A stretch of 64,000 bases of DNA from Oscillospiraceae bacterium (GCA_902765025.1 CACWYC010000006.1:1-64000), one strand, 5' to 3'. Shown: positions 37,761-46,701, counted from the first letter of the stretch. The notes: generated by a model from the sequence alone, not told the origin. Made by a program: numbers and translations.

Positions 37761-38423
37761 ATGACAGATTTTTCCCGCACGCTGAGCCTGCTGCGGCAGG
37801 AGACGGGGATTTCCCAGCGGAAGGCCGCCCGCGAATTGGGCATCTCCCAGGCCCTTTTGAGCCACTATGAAAACGGCATCCGGGAGCCGGGGCTGGCGTT
37901 TGTGGCCAAGGTGTGCGACTTTTACCACGTGTCCGCCGACTATCTGCTGGGCCGCACGTCCAGCCGGGACGGGGCCATGATCGAGGCGGGCGACCTGTAC
38001 GACGCCAGCGACGAGAAGAGCACCCTGCGGGGCAGCATCATGGCCACGCTGCAAAAGAAGCTGGTGGTGAACACCGCCGGGGTGCTGTTCGACCTGCTGG
38101 GCCGCAGCGGCAGCCGGGAGGCCGTCACCGCCGCGGGCGACTATTTGAGCGCGGCGCTCTACCAGCTGCTGCGGCAGCTCTACCGCCGGGGCGGCGGCAA
38201 CGAGGATTTATTTGCCCTGGACGGCCCCGCCTTTGACGGCGGCGCGGTGGCGGCGGATATGTTTTTAAGCCGGGTGAAGTTCAGCCGGGCACTGGCGCAG
38301 TGCGAGGCCGTGCCCGACATGAGCTCCCACACCCTCACCGACGCGCCGGGGGTGGGCCAGAGCGTGGCCCAGGTGCTGCACAATACCGATGAACGCGCCA
38401 AGGCGCGGATGGAGGACGAATAA
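37761..38423 (+). CDS. XRE-family transcriptional regulator
   Basis: This 220-aa protein has an N-terminal Cro/CI helix-turn-helix (residues about 5-60: [38 protein letters not shown]) with the common VSADYLLGR ending. The rest is a helical domain of about 150 residues without a motif I recognise; it may sense a ligand or dimerise. AGGTG lies 7 bases before the ATG at 37761, better placed than for the ATG at 37752. It sits 2 bases before lepA, so the two are co-transcribed; regulation of lepA by this protein is possible but not shown. Confidence 0.82.
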   Translation: MTDFSRTLSLLRQETGISQRKAARELGISQALLSHYENGIREPGLAFVAKVCDFYHVSADYLLGRTSSRDGAMIEAGDLYDASDEKSTLRGSIMATLQKKLVVNTAGVLFDLLGRSGSREAVTAAGDYLSAALYQLLRQLYRRGGGNEDLFALDGPAFDGGAVAADMFLSRVKFSRALAQCEAVPDMSSHTLTDAPGVGQSVAQVLHNTDERAKARMEDE

Positions 38424-38425
38424 CC

Positions 38426-40234
38426 ATGTTTGACCAGAGCAAGATCCGCAATTTTTCTATCATCGCCCACATTGACCACGGCAAATCCACCCTGGCCGAC
38501 CGGCTTTTGGAGAAGTGCAACGCCGTGACGGAGCGGGAGATGGCCGACCAGCTGTTGGACAACATGGACCTGGAGCGGGAGCGGGGCATCACCATCAAGA
38601 GCCGGGCGGTGCATCTGCTCTACACCGCCAAGGACGGCGAGACCTACGCATTGAACCTCATCGACACCCCGGGCCACGTGGACTTCAACTACGAGGTGAG
38701 CCGGTCCCTGGCGGCCTGCGAGGGGGCGGTGCTGGTGGTGGACGCCACCCAGGGCGTGGAGGCCCAGACGCTGGCCAACACGTACCTGGCCATGGAGCAC
38801 GATCTGGAGATCCTGCCGGTATTCAACAAGATCGACCTGCCCGCCGCCGACCCCATGAAGGCCAAGCAGGAGGTGGAGGACATCATCGGCCTGCCCGCCC
38901 TGGAGGCGCCGGAGATCTCCGCCAAGCTGGGGCTGAACATCGACGCCGTGCTGGAGGACATCGTGCAGAACATCCCCGCCCCCCACGGCGATCCCGACGC
39001 GCCCTTGCAGGCGCTGGTGTTTGACAGCCAGTATGACCCCTACGTGGGCGTGGTGGTGTATTTCTGCATCAAGCAGGGCACCATCCGCCGGGGGCAGACC
39101 ATCCGCCTGATGGCCAGCGGCGCGGAGTACACCATTCTGGAATGCGGCTACTTAAAGCCCCTGGGCAACGAGCCAACGGAGGCGCTGCAGGCCGGGGAGG
39201 TGGGCTATTTCACCGCCAGCATCAAGAACGTGAAGGATACCCAGGTGGGCGACACCATCACCGACGCCGTCCGGCCCGCCGACGCCCCCCTGCCCGGGTA
39301 TCGGCCCGCCCAGAGCATGGTGTACTGCGGCATCTACACCGAGGACGGCAGCAAGTACCCCGACCTGCGGGACGCGCTGGAGAAGCTGCAATTGAACGAC
39401 GCCTCCCTTACCTTCGAGCCGGAGAGCTCGGTGGCGCTGGGCTTCGGCTTCCGCTGCGGCTTTTTGGGGATGCTCCACATGGAGATCATCCAGGAGCGGC
39501 TGGAGCGGGAGTTCAATCTGGATCTGGTGACCACGCTGCCCAACGTCATCTACCACGTGTACAAGGCCGACGGCGCCATGGTGCGGGTGGACAACCCCCA
39601 CAATTACCCCGACCCCGGCACCATCGAGCACGCCGAGGAGCCCTACGTGAAGGTGTCCATCATCACGCCCCAGGACTACGTGGGCAACATCATGCCCATG
39701 TGTCAGGATCGGCGGGGGGAGTTCAAGGATATGCAGTATCTGGACACCCATCTGGTGGAGCTGCACTACCAGATGCCCCTGAACGAGATCATCTATGACT
39801 TTTTCGACACCCTGAAGGCCAACACCAAGGGCTACGCCAGTCTGGACTATGAGCTGTCCGGCTACCGCACCAGCGAGCTGGTGAAGGTGGACTTGCTGCT
39901 CAACGGCGACGGCGTGGACGCCCTCAGCTTCATCGCCCACCGGGACAAGGCCTATGCCCGTGCCCGGCGGCTGTGCGAGAAGCTGAAGGAGAACATCCCC
40001 CGGCAGCTGTTCGAGGTGCCCATTCAGGCCACCATCGGCGGGCGGATCATCGCCCGGGAGACGGTGAAGGCCATGCGAAAGGACGTGCTGGCCAAGTGCT
40101 ACGGCGGCGATATCACCCGGAAAAAGAAGCTGCTGGAGAAGCAGAAAGAGGGCAAGAAGAAGATGCGGAATCTGGGCACGGTGCAGGTGCCGACAGAGGC
40201 GTTTATGGCCGTGCTGAAGCTGGATAGCGATTGA
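38426..40234 (+). CDS. lepA: Elongation factor 4 (LepA)
   Basis: This 602-aa translational GTPase acts on ribosomes, by known reports promoting back-translocation or initiation-stage assembly. It has G1 [10 protein letters not shown]2 around RGITIKS, G3 DTPGHVDF, G4 NKIDLP, and the LepA-specific C-terminal domain with [22 protein letters not shown]. Length is normal. GGAGG lies in the 3' end of the upstream gene, 10 bases before the ATG. Confidence 0.97.
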   Translation: MFDQSKIRNFSIIAHIDHGKSTLADRLLEKCNAVTEREMADQLLDNMDLERERGITIKSRAVHLLYTAKDGETYALNLIDTPGHVDFNYEVSRSLAACEGAVLVVDATQGVEAQTLANTYLAMEHDLEILPVFNKIDLPAADPMKAKQEVEDIIGLPALEAPEISAKLGLNIDAVLEDIVQNIPAPHGDPDAPLQALVFDSQYDPYVGVVVYFCIKQGTIRRGQTIRLMASGAEYTILECGYLKPLGNEPTEALQAGEVGYFTASIKNVKDTQVGDTITDAVRPADAPLPGYRPAQSMVYCGIYTEDGSKYPDLRDALEKLQLNDASLTFEPESSVALGFGFRCGFLGMLHMEIIQERLEREFNLDLVTTLPNVIYHVYKADGAMVRVDNPHNYPDPGTIEHAEEPYVKVSIITPQDYVGNIMPMCQDRRGEFKDMQYLDTHLVELHYQMPLNEIIYDFFDTLKANTKGYASLDYELSGYRTSELVKVDLLLNGDGVDALSFIAHRDKAYARARRLCEKLKENIPRQLFEVPIQATIGGRIIARETVKAMRKDVLAKCYGGDITRKKKLLEKQKEGKKKMRNLGTVQVPTEAFMAVLKLDSD

Positions 40235-40235
40235 T

Positions 40236-40275
40236 AAAAGATGTCGGACACCTTAAGCGGTATCCGACATCTTTT
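40236..40275. terminator. Bidirectional terminator after lepA
   Basis: AAAGATGTCGGA (from 40237) pairs with TCCGACATCTTT (to 40274) around a 14-base loop, followed by TTTT and preceded by AAAA. It separates lepA from the convergent lipoprotein gene. Confidence 0.8.
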
Positions 40276-40284
40276 CATTTCAGA

Positions 40285-41118
40285 TCAAGAGTAGTCAAAA
40301 ATCTGCTTTGTGTCTCTAATCTCCAAAGCGTTACGGAGGTTGGTGTTGTAGTAGTCATCTTCATAGCCGTATTCATCCTGAACCACAAGATGATCAGGCT
40401 GATTCTTCCATTTGAAATGCATTCCGTATGACCAACTGTCGCTGCCTGCATGGTATGTAATTATTGCAACATCGTTCAGTGTACCCGATTCTATCTTGAC
40501 TCGGTCACATGTTCCGTCACCGTTACCGTCTACGAAGCGATAAACATATCCTTCATCAAAGTCAATGATATAGTAGATGGTATATGACCCGCCTCTGCTC
40601 TTATAGGCGTATATGCCCGTATTTCCTTTTTTAGCTGCTGCGCTGTCGTTAGTCGTATAGGACAGGGCATTTTTGGTATTGTCAGTTGTCGCATTCGCGT
40701 CATCCGGACTAACAGGGTTTTCTTCTGCGTTATTCGCCGCCGGCGTTACGTTTTCAGACTTTGTGCTTTCGCCAGGCGCCTCCGCATCATCTCGGGCAGG
40801 AAAAGTGTGATAGCGGATGACAACTTCCGCATCTTGAGGAAACCATTTGGATGTGGTGAATTCCGTTTCACCGTCAATAGAAACCTCTTTCACTTCTCCA
40901 TCCTCATTCAGCCATCCAAATATCAAGTCTTCCACTTTTTCCAGCTGAATATTGTCAAAGCCACTCTTTTTGAACACCTTTTCAACGTCAGTATAGTTTT
41001 TGCCTTTAGCCGTGCTTGAGGAATAGGGGGGCTGTATTTCACCTTCATGTCTCTGTGTGCATCCTGTGAATAATATGAAAAGGCCTATCATACAAAGGAG
41101 AAATATTCTATTTTTCAT
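40285..41118 (-). CDS. Lipoprotein of unknown function in a less GC-rich segment
   Basis: This is a 277-aa lipoprotein: the signal peptide ends in LFTGC (Cys20). Residues 40-105 (NYTDVEKVFKKSGFDNIQLEKVEDLIFGWLNEDGEVKEVSIDGE) form a small domain also common in clostridial membrane proteins, somewhat PASTA-like. An Asn/Asp/Thr linker follows. A C-terminal beta-rich domain (about 165-275, YIIDFDEGYVYRFVDGNGDGTCDRVKI) contains an EF-hand-like DGNGDGTCD loop that might bind calcium. The segment has clearly lower GC than its surroundings. It is divergent from a small XRE regulator, with an operator-like palindrome between. Function unknown. Confidence 0.75.
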   Translation of the reverse strand: MKNRIFLLCMIGLFILFTGCTQRHEGEIQPPYSSSTAKGKNYTDVEKVFKKSGFDNIQLEKVEDLIFGWLNEDGEVKEVSIDGETEFTTSKWFPQDAEVVIRYHTFPARDDAEAPGESTKSENVTPAANNAEENPVSPDDANATTDNTKNALSYTTNDSAAAKKGNTGIYAYKSRGGSYTIYYIIDFDEGYVYRFVDGNGDGTCDRVKIESGTLNDVAIITYHAGSDSWSYGMHFKWKNQPDHLVVQDEYGYEDDYYNTNLRNALEIRDTKQIFDYS

Positions 41119-41138
41119 CTTGTCCTCCTGCAGTTAGG

Positions 41139-41158
41139 ATTAACCGATATTGGTTAAT
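41139..41158. promoter_or_regulatory. Operator-like palindrome between the lipoprotein and XRE genes
   Basis: The 20-bp sequence ATTAACCGATATTGGTTAAT is palindromic except for one central wobble pair. It lies between the two divergent starts and next to the lipoprotein promoter, so it is a good candidate binding site for the small XRE protein. Confidence 0.55.
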
Positions 41159-41161
41159 GTT

Positions 41162-41190
41162 AATATACACCATATTCGGATAACATTCAA
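41162..41190 (-). promoter_or_regulatory. Promoter of the lipoprotein gene
   Basis: On the minus strand, TTGAAT (41185-41190), a 17-bp spacer, then TATATT (41162-41167). Confidence 0.6.
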
Positions 41191-41213
41191 GTGGAAAGTG
41201 AGGCTTGAATGTT

Positions 41214-41435
41214 ATGATTTCATATGCCCGTCTTTGGGAAACCATGAAGAAACGCGGTGTCTCTCAATATGCCCTTATTAAGCGTTATAACATCAGCCCC
41301 GCGCAAATAACGCGGCTTAAACGCAACGAGAGCGTAAGTACACATACGATTGATACATTTTGTCATATTCTCCGGTGCCATGTGGAAGATATTATGGAGT
41401 TTATTGATGATTACGAGGATGGAGACGCGTTATAG
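41214..41435 (+). CDS. Small Cro/CI-type (XRE) DNA-binding protein
   Basis: This 73-aa protein is almost entirely one helix-turn-helix domain (LWETMKKRGVSQYALIKRYNISPAQITRLKRNESVSTHTI) with the CHILRCHVEDIMEF ending common in small phage-like or ICE-borne regulators. Start ATG 41214 has GTGAGG 10 bases upstream; a TTG at 41205 is an alternative. It is divergent from the lipoprotein gene, shares its lower GC and probably controls it through the palindrome at 41139-41158. Confidence 0.8.
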   Translation: MISYARLWETMKKRGVSQYALIKRYNISPAQITRLKRNESVSTHTIDTFCHILRCHVEDIMEFIDDYEDGDAL

Positions 41436-41446
41436 AGGATAAAATG

Positions 41447-42030
41447 TAGGGGAAGGGCTCTGCTCCTCCCTTTTTTCGTATTTCGCCGGGGTAAGGGCGG
41501 AGCAGAGCCCCGCCCCTACGAAACAATATGATACCCTTTACCATCTACCCAGCCCTTGTGGTGATCGATGCTTGGGCAACCGGGCCGCCGGGGCGGCGGC
41601 CCCTACGATGGGTTGTCGATGACGGTGCCTTGCAACCGGGGTTGGCGGATGTCGGTGGCCGGGGTGGCGGGACACATAGGTCCCGCCCTACGAAGGGAGG
41701 GGCCGTTTCTCCGTAGGGCGGGACCTATGTGTCCCGCCTTTCGGGGCGGGGTAATCGGAACGGTTTTGTTGGTTGCGGATGGATTGGGGTTTGGTTGTAG
41801 GGGAGGACGACTCTGTCCTCCCCCGCCTGGGTGCGATAACGCAAAGGGGGCGGACAGAGTCGTCCGCCCCTACGAATGGTTGCCGAGGTCGTGTATCATG
41901 CAACCGACATCGGCGGTTATTGCTGCCTGGGTACGGGCGCGACCTGAAGCGCCCCTACGATGTTGGGCGATGGCGGGGGCCGTTCAACCGGATGCGGCGG
42001 GACACATAGGCCCCGCCGCCTGGCTTTTTC
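41447..42030. repeat. Cluster of GTAGGG-ended palindromic repeats
   Basis: This 598-bp gene gap is filled with palindromic units. One spans 41447-41520, with ends GTAGGGG and CCCCTAC and arms GGGCTCTGCTCC / GGAGCAGAGCCC. A perfect 27-bp inverted repeat pairs 41666-41692 with 41712-41738. Another unit spans about 41797-41872, with arms GGACGACTCTGTCC / GGACAGAGTCGTCC. Single hairpins sit near 41580-41608 and 41940-41960. Ends are conserved while the cores vary. ORFs across this region are by-products of the repeats. Confidence 0.75.
41683..41970 (+). repeat. Direct repeat copy A flanking the XRE-beta-helix gene
   Basis: About 288 bp are repeated in the same orientation at 42921-43210, by eye about nine bases in ten identical and including the unique-looking stretch GTTGGTTGCGGATGGATTGG and two palindromic units. 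The two copies bracket the gene at 42034-42780. Confidence 0.75.
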
Positions 42031-42033
42031 TAT

Positions 42034-42780
42034 TCATTCATCGTCCTGCCAGACGCGGCCCTTCACGCCGGCGCAGAACACGCTGTCGCCGGCGGTAACG
42101 TTGCCCTCCACATGGCCGCAGCGCACCTCGTCCCCGGCGGACACGCTGCCGCCCACGTCTTCGCAGTCGACGCTGTCGCCGGCGGTAACGCCGCCGCCTA
42201 CGTTGCCGCAGCTGACGCTGTCGCCGGCGGTGACGCTGCCGCCTACATCGCCGCAGCGCACGCTGTCCTCCGCATGAACGTCGCCGCTCACCGTGGCGCT
42301 CTCGCACAGCACGCTGCCCTGGGCGTAGATGCTTCCCACCACGTCACCGCTGTAATGCAGCTCGATAGTCGGCGCGCCCACGTCCAGGTGGATTGGCCCG
42401 ATCTGGACGCCCCTGCCGGTGCTCCTGTCGCCGAACTGCACCATGTGGCGGCCCACGTAGCACACTGCCCGCAGCGCCCCGTCGTCGGGCCAGGGCAGCT
42501 CGCCGATCTCCAATCCCGCCGGTCTCTCGTCGGTCTGCGCCGTGTCCTGCGCCGGCTCCTCCACCGGCGCGGGGGTCTCCCGGCCGAACAGCGCGTCGAT
42601 AGTGACGCCGAATACGTCCGCCAGCGCCGGCAGCAGCATGATGTCCGGGCAGCACTGGTCGCTCTCCCATTTGCTGACGGCCTGGTTGGTGACACCCAGT
42701 TTCTGGGCCAGGCCCTCCTGCGTCAGCCACTGGGCCTTGCGGTACGCGGCGATGCGCTCGCCGAAATAGATCTGTTCCAT
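42034..42780 (-). CDS. XRE regulator fused to a bactofilin-like beta-helix with a cysteine ladder
   Basis: In this 248-aa fusion, residues about 1-62 are a Cro/CI helix-turn-helix (LTQEGLAQKLGVTNQAVSKWESD). After an acidic Pro/Glu linker comes a beta-strand domain, and from about 155 a repeat domain. Its 15-residue units, e.g. CGDVGGSVTAGDSVS, recur four times, each starting with Cys, like polymer-forming bactofilin rungs. A right-handed beta-helix would stack the cysteines on one edge, suitable for metal, Fe-S or disulphide chemistry (inference). I prefer start 42780 over the ATG at 42789, which overlaps the AAAGGATGGAG site. It is isolated between direct repeats. Confidence 0.78.
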   Translation of the reverse strand: MEQIYFGERIAAYRKAQWLTQEGLAQKLGVTNQAVSKWESDQCCPDIMLLPALADVFGVTIDALFGRETPAPVEEPAQDTAQTDERPAGLEIGELPWPDDGALRAVCYVGRHMVQFGDRSTGRGVQIGPIHLDVGAPTIELHYSGDVVGSIYAQGSVLCESATVSGDVHAEDSVRCGDVGGSVTAGDSVSCGNVGGGVTAGDSVDCEDVGGSVSAGDEVRCGHVEGNVTAGDSVFCAGVKGRVWQDDE

Positions 42781-42899
42781 ATGCTCCATCCTTTCCCGGC
42801 AGCGCCGGCTGTGTGGTCGCGACTCTGGCTTTCAGTATAGCGGCGGCAGCGCAAAATGCAAGGTTTTCGTGGTTGGAACGGCTTTCCAACCGACGGTTG

Positions 42900-43285
42900 G
42901 AAAGGAAAACCGGGGGAAACCCGCCCTACGAAGGGCGGAGCTGTTTCTCCGTAGGGCGGGACCTGCGTGTCCCGCCTTTCGGGGTGGGGTATTCTGAACG
43001 GTTTTGTTGGTTGCGGATGGATTGGGGTTTGGTTGTAGGGGAGGACGACTCTGTCCTCCCCGGCCCGGGTACGATAACGCAAAGGGGGCGGACAGAGTCG
43101 TCCGCCCCTACGAATGGTTACCGAGGCCGTGCATCATGCAACCGACATCGGCGGTTATTGTTACCGGGGTACGGGCCGCCGGGGGCGTCGGCCCCTACGG
43201 TGTTGGACGAGGCCAGGTGGCGTTTATCCGGCCTTGGCGGTGGCCGCCGCGTGGAATGCGGGCGCTTCTTGAAGCGCCCCTACGA
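42900..43285. repeat. Second cluster of GTAGGG-ended palindromic repeats
   Basis: The gap between the XRE fusion and the hypA operon end holds the same units as 41.45-42.0 kb: hairpins at about 42949-42980, 43035-43060 with 43085-43112, 43170-43200 and 43258-43284 (GGGCGCTTC core). No supported gene is present. Confidence 0.75.
42921..43210 (+). repeat. Direct repeat copy B flanking the XRE-beta-helix gene
   Basis: This is the second copy of the repeat at 41683-41970, same orientation. Copy B differs most in its last unit, where a GCCGCCGGGGG core replaces the short GACCTGAAGC of copy A. Confidence 0.75.
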
Positions 43286-43290
43286 ACAAC

Positions 43291-43320
43291 CCCCTCGCCA
43301 GCCTGTTGGGTGGCGAGGGG
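43291..43320 (-). terminator. Terminator at the end of the hypA operon
   Basis: CCCCTCGCCA (43291-43300) and TGGCGAGGGG (43311-43320) form a perfect 10-bp stem 8 bases beyond the stop of the small ORF. It is flanked by AAAA on the upstream minus-strand side and a short TT-rich run after it. Confidence 0.65.
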
Positions 43321-43328
43321 TTTTCTGT

Positions 43329-43508
43329 TTACTTTTTCTCTTTCAACAGCATGGCTTCGATTATGGCCCGGTCTTTGGGGTCGATATCGTCGCGTTTGCG
43401 GTCAAAGAAGTCCTCGATGACGCCCAGGTGGACGCCGGTCTTATAGTTGATCTTGTAGTTGATGACGCCCAGCTCGTCTTTCAGCCGGCGCAGCGCTTCA
43501 TTCTCCAT
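43329..43508 (-). CDS. Small protein (59 aa) coupled to hypA
   Basis: An ORF of 59 residues starts with ATG at 43508, 4 bases after AAGGAG-ACAAAA spacing begins, and overlaps the end of hypA by 11 bases. The sequence opens MENEALRRLKDELGVINYKI and ends AIIEAMLLKEKK; it is charged and likely helical, with the central segment GVHLGVIEDFFDRKRDDIDP. I do not recognise a family. The good ribosome site, the overlap and the terminator just beyond support a real gene, the last of the operon. It may be an accessory or adaptor for the proteins encoded upstream. Confidence 0.68.
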   Translation of the reverse strand: MENEALRRLKDELGVINYKINYKTGVHLGVIEDFFDRKRDDIDPKDRAIIEAMLLKEKK

Positions 43509-43872
43509 TTTTGTCTCCTTCCCGGGTGTCTTCCACCTCGATTTGCTTGATGTTCATCTCATTCCCCTGCTGGAGCCAGGTGTTGCCGCTGCCGCAATGG
43601 GGGCAGGTTTTGCCGTATTGGACGGTGGGGTAGGTCTGCTTGCAGTCGTCGCACCAGGTGACGGCGGGAATCTCCTCGCACAGCAGCTTGGCCCCGTCAA
43701 ACAGCGGGAATTTCTTGGTGTACCAGTTCCAATAGTCGTACAGGTAGGAGGTGACGATGCCGGACACCTCGCCGAATTCCAGGGTGACGGAGTGAATCTT
43801 CGCCACGTGGTTTTCCTCCGCGATGCGGGAGACCTGCTTGACCACGTAGTTGACTAAGCCCAGTTCGTGCAT
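43498..43872 (-). CDS. hypA: Nickel metallochaperone HypA
   Basis: This 124-aa protein starts with Met-His-Glu (His2 is the known nickel ligand) and carries the structural zinc site CDDCKQ ... CPHCGS. In known systems HypA passes nickel to hydrogenase or urease precursors, working with HypB. The C-terminal roughly 18 residues (NIKQIEVEDTREGDKNGE) form a charged tail. It lies 9 bases after a large Fe-S flavoprotein gene, in the operon that also encodes HypB, but no hydrogenase structural gene or hypCDEF is in the window. Confidence 0.9.
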   Translation of the reverse strand: MHELGLVNYVVKQVSRIAEENHVAKIHSVTLEFGEVSGIVTSYLYDYWNWYTKKFPLFDGAKLLCEEIPAVTWCDDCKQTYPTVQYGKTCPHCGSGNTWLQQGNEMNIKQIEVEDTREGDKNGE

Positions 43873-43881
43873 GGCCCGTCC

Positions 43882-46656
43882 TCAGTCGGCCTTGCCGGAG
43901 ACCTTGTGCTTCAAAATCTTCACGGCACGCTTGGGCAGGTAGGCGCCGATGGCCTTGAACTTGTCCTCGGCGGGGATCATCTTGGAGTAGGCGTCGCCCA
44001 TGTTGCGGATCAGGTGGATGGCGTCGAACTTGCACTGGACGGTGCACATGCCGCAGCCCAGGCACTTGTTGGTGTCCACCACGCTGCGGCCGCAGCTCAG
44101 GCAGCGGCTGGCCTCGGACTTGATCTGCTCCTCGGTGAAGATGAGGCGCTCATCGTGCATGGTGCGGGCCTTGGCGGCGTCGGTGCCCTTGACGGCGCGG
44201 CGGGGCTTATTTTTGGCCTCGTCGGGCAGGACGATGTCGTCCTTATTGAGGGAGGCAAAGTGGCGGGTGTTGCGGTGGATGGTCAGGCTCTGGCCCTCGT
44301 TGACGAAGCGGTGGAGGGACACGGCGCCCTCACGGCCGGCGGCCAGGGCGTCCACCACGAACTTCTGACCGGTGTAGACGTCGCCGCCCACGAAGATGTC
44401 GGGCTCGGCGGTCTGGAGGGTGACGGGGTCGGCAATGGCGATGCCGTTGGGGCGGAATTCCACCTTGGTATCTTTCAGCAGCTCCTTCCACTCCACCTTC
44501 TGGCCGATGCAGTACAGCACGGTGGTGCAGGACTCAAAAGCGGTGTCGTTATCGTCAAACTTCGGATCGAAGCGGCCCTCGGCGTTCTTGACGCTGAGGC
44601 AGCGGCGGAAGTGGATGCCGGTGGCCTTACCGTCCTCGGTGTCGATGGCGGTCTGGCCCCAGCCAGCGTGGATGGTGACGCCGTCGGCCTTGCACAGCTC
44701 CTGGTCCTCCTCGCCCATGGGCATATCCTCGTACTGCTCCAGGCAGTAGAGCTGGACGCTCTCCGCGCCCTGGCGGATGGCGGTGCGGGCCACGTCGGCG
44801 CCGATGTTGCCGCCGCCGATGACCACCACGTTGCCGCTGAGGGGCTGGGCCTTGCCGGCATTGACGGACTTGATGTAGTCCACGCCGGGCATGACGTTCA
44901 CGGCATCGTCGCCGGGGACATTCAGCTTGCCGCCGTACTGCAGGCCCACGGCCACGAAGAAGCCCTTGAAGCCCTGGTCGCGGAGCTGCTGGATGGTGAC
45001 ATCCTTGCCCACCTCCACGCCGCAGCGGAACTCCACGCCCATCTCACGCAGCACGTCGATCTCGGCGTTGACCACGTCCTTTTCCAGGCGGAAGTTGGGG
45101 ATGCCGGTGACCATCATGCCGCCGGGGACAGCGTCCTTTTCAAACACCACGGGGGAATAGCCCTCGATGGCCAGGAAGTAGGCGCAGGAGAGGCCCGCGG
45201 GGCCGGAGCCGATGATGGCGATCTTCTGGTCGAACTTCTCGCGGGTGGAGGAGTTCATGGGCGGGACATAGTGGTGCTCCGCCTTCAAATCCTGGGCGGC
45301 GATGAACTGCTTGATATCGTCGATGGCCAGGGCCTCGTCCACGGTGCCGCGGGTGCACTCGTCCTCGCAGTACTTGCGGCAGATGGCGCCGCAGACGGCG
45401 GGGAAGGGATTGTCCTTCTTGATGAGCTCCAACGCCTCCCGGTACTTGCCCTCGCCGGCCAGCTTGATATAGCCCTGGATGCCGATGTGCAGGGGGCAGG
45501 CGGCCTTGCAGGGGGCGGTGCCGGTGGGCCAGGTCTGGATGACGCCGTTCTCGTTCTTATAATTCCAGTTCCACTTGTCCTCGCCCCAGACGTTGTTGTC
45601 GGGCAGGGGCTGCTTGGGATACTCCACCTCGCCGTGGCTGGTGCACAGCTTCTGGCCCAGGCGGACGGCGCCGGCGGGACATACCTCCACGCACTTGCCG
45701 CAGGCTACGCAGTTCTCCGGCGTGACCTGGGCGGTGTAGGCGGAGCGGGACATATTGGGGGTGTTGAAAAGCTGGGAGGTGCGCAGGGCGTTGCACACGC
45801 CCACGGCGCAGTTGCACAGGCCGAAAATCTTATTCTCGCCGTCGATGTTGGTAATCTGGTGGACGTAGCCCCGCTCCTCGGCCTTGTGGAGAATCTCCAT
45901 GGCCTCATCATAGGTGATGTCGTGGCCCATGCCGGTCTCGCGGCAGTAGTCGGCAAAGTCGCCCACGCCGATGCACCAATACTGCTCGATGTCGCCGGAG
46001 CCCTCGCCCCGGATGCGCTGCTGCTTGCGGCAGGAGCAGATGCCCACGCCGATGTGGCCCTCGTACTTCTTCAGCCAGTGGCTCAAATGCTCCACGGGCA
46101 GGGACTCACAGTTGGCGGGAATGGCCTGCTCCACGGGGATGACGTGCATGCCGATGCCGGCGCCGCCGGGAGGCACCATCTGGGTGATGCCCGCCAGAGG
46201 CAGGTAGGTCATGCGCTCAAAGAAGTCGGCCACCTGGGGGGTGACGGGGGAGATCTCGGGGCGCATGGTCATGATCTCGGCGCTGCCGGGGACGAACATA
46301 TCCAGCACCCAGCGCTTCTCATGGTTGGGGTTCTTGCCGTCCAGATTTTCGAAATGCCACTCCACCAGACTGGCCTGGCACAGGGCCTCCAGCACCAGCG
46401 CAAGGCGCTCGTCATCCAGACCGGACAGGGCCTTGAGCTGGGCGAAGGTCTTGGGCTTGCGCTTGCCCATTTGCAGGGCCACGTCCAGGCAGTCGTCGGC
46501 CACGTCTTTGCCGTAGCGGCGCTCGGCGTACTGGAGGCCGCAGTCGATGCCCCAATACTCGGGGGACTCGGTGGACATCTTCTCCAGGCCAAGGAGAATC
46601 TCCTTGCGGTCGGTGATGATTTTACCTAATTTGAAAATTTTTTCGTCGCGGGTCAT
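43882..46656 (-). CDS. Multi-cluster Fe-S/FAD oxidoreductase (GltD/NfnB-type core), copy 2
   Basis: This 924-aa protein is probably cytoplasmic. Residues 1-200 resemble a helical/winged-helix region. Residues 205-290 hold CSCR (207-210), Cys228 and CNC...C (281-288), a cysteine pattern of a putative Fe-S domain in anaerobes. A ferredoxin-like site CVACGKCVEVC follows at 316-326. A GltD-type N-terminal cluster region (CKAAC 383-387, then Cys 422-434) leads into the FAD motif IIGSGPAGLS (481-490) and a NAD(P)-binding GGGNIGAD. The C terminus adds CLSCGR ... CLGCGMCTVQC. It probably moves electrons between NAD(P)H and ferredoxin or a partner. Start 46656 has AAAGGAG. Paralogue of the next gene upstream. 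Confidence 0.82.
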   Translation of the reverse strand: MTRDEKIFKLGKIITDRKEILLGLEKMSTESPEYWGIDCGLQYAERRYGKDVADDCLDVALQMGKRKPKTFAQLKALSGLDDERLALVLEALCQASLVEWHFENLDGKNPNHEKRWVLDMFVPGSAEIMTMRPEISPVTPQVADFFERMTYLPLAGITQMVPPGGAGIGMHVIPVEQAIPANCESLPVEHLSHWLKKYEGHIGVGICSCRKQQRIRGEGSGDIEQYWCIGVGDFADYCRETGMGHDITYDEAMEILHKAEERGYVHQITNIDGENKIFGLCNCAVGVCNALRTSQLFNTPNMSRSAYTAQVTPENCVACGKCVEVCPAGAVRLGQKLCTSHGEVEYPKQPLPDNNVWGEDKWNWNYKNENGVIQTWPTGTAPCKAACPLHIGIQGYIKLAGEGKYREALELIKKDNPFPAVCGAICRKYCEDECTRGTVDEALAIDDIKQFIAAQDLKAEHHYVPPMNSSTREKFDQKIAIIGSGPAGLSCAYFLAIEGYSPVVFEKDAVPGGMMVTGIPNFRLEKDVVNAEIDVLREMGVEFRCGVEVGKDVTIQQLRDQGFKGFFVAVGLQYGGKLNVPGDDAVNVMPGVDYIKSVNAGKAQPLSGNVVVIGGGNIGADVARTAIRQGAESVQLYCLEQYEDMPMGEEDQELCKADGVTIHAGWGQTAIDTEDGKATGIHFRRCLSVKNAEGRFDPKFDDNDTAFESCTTVLYCIGQKVEWKELLKDTKVEFRPNGIAIADPVTLQTAEPDIFVGGDVYTGQKFVVDALAAGREGAVSLHRFVNEGQSLTIHRNTRHFASLNKDDIVLPDEAKNKPRRAVKGTDAAKARTMHDERLIFTEEQIKSEASRCLSCGRSVVDTNKCLGCGMCTVQCKFDAIHLIRNMGDAYSKMIPAEDKFKAIGAYLPKRAVKILKHKVSGKAD

Positions 46657-46701
46657 TTGGTGCTCTCCTTTCAAAATGGGGAAATTTGGCTCGGGAAAAA
46701 A

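Noticed and set aside
42040-42290. 45-bp tandem repeat that could suggest a CRISPR or minisatellite
   Set aside because: The units are contiguous, without spacers, and encode 15-residue beta-helix rungs in the frame of the XRE fusion.
41528-43550. Apparent ORFs across 41528-42098 and 42813-43550
   Set aside because: They run through palindromic repeats and repeat peptide fragments such as RGRTESSAPTN; no start signals and no homology.
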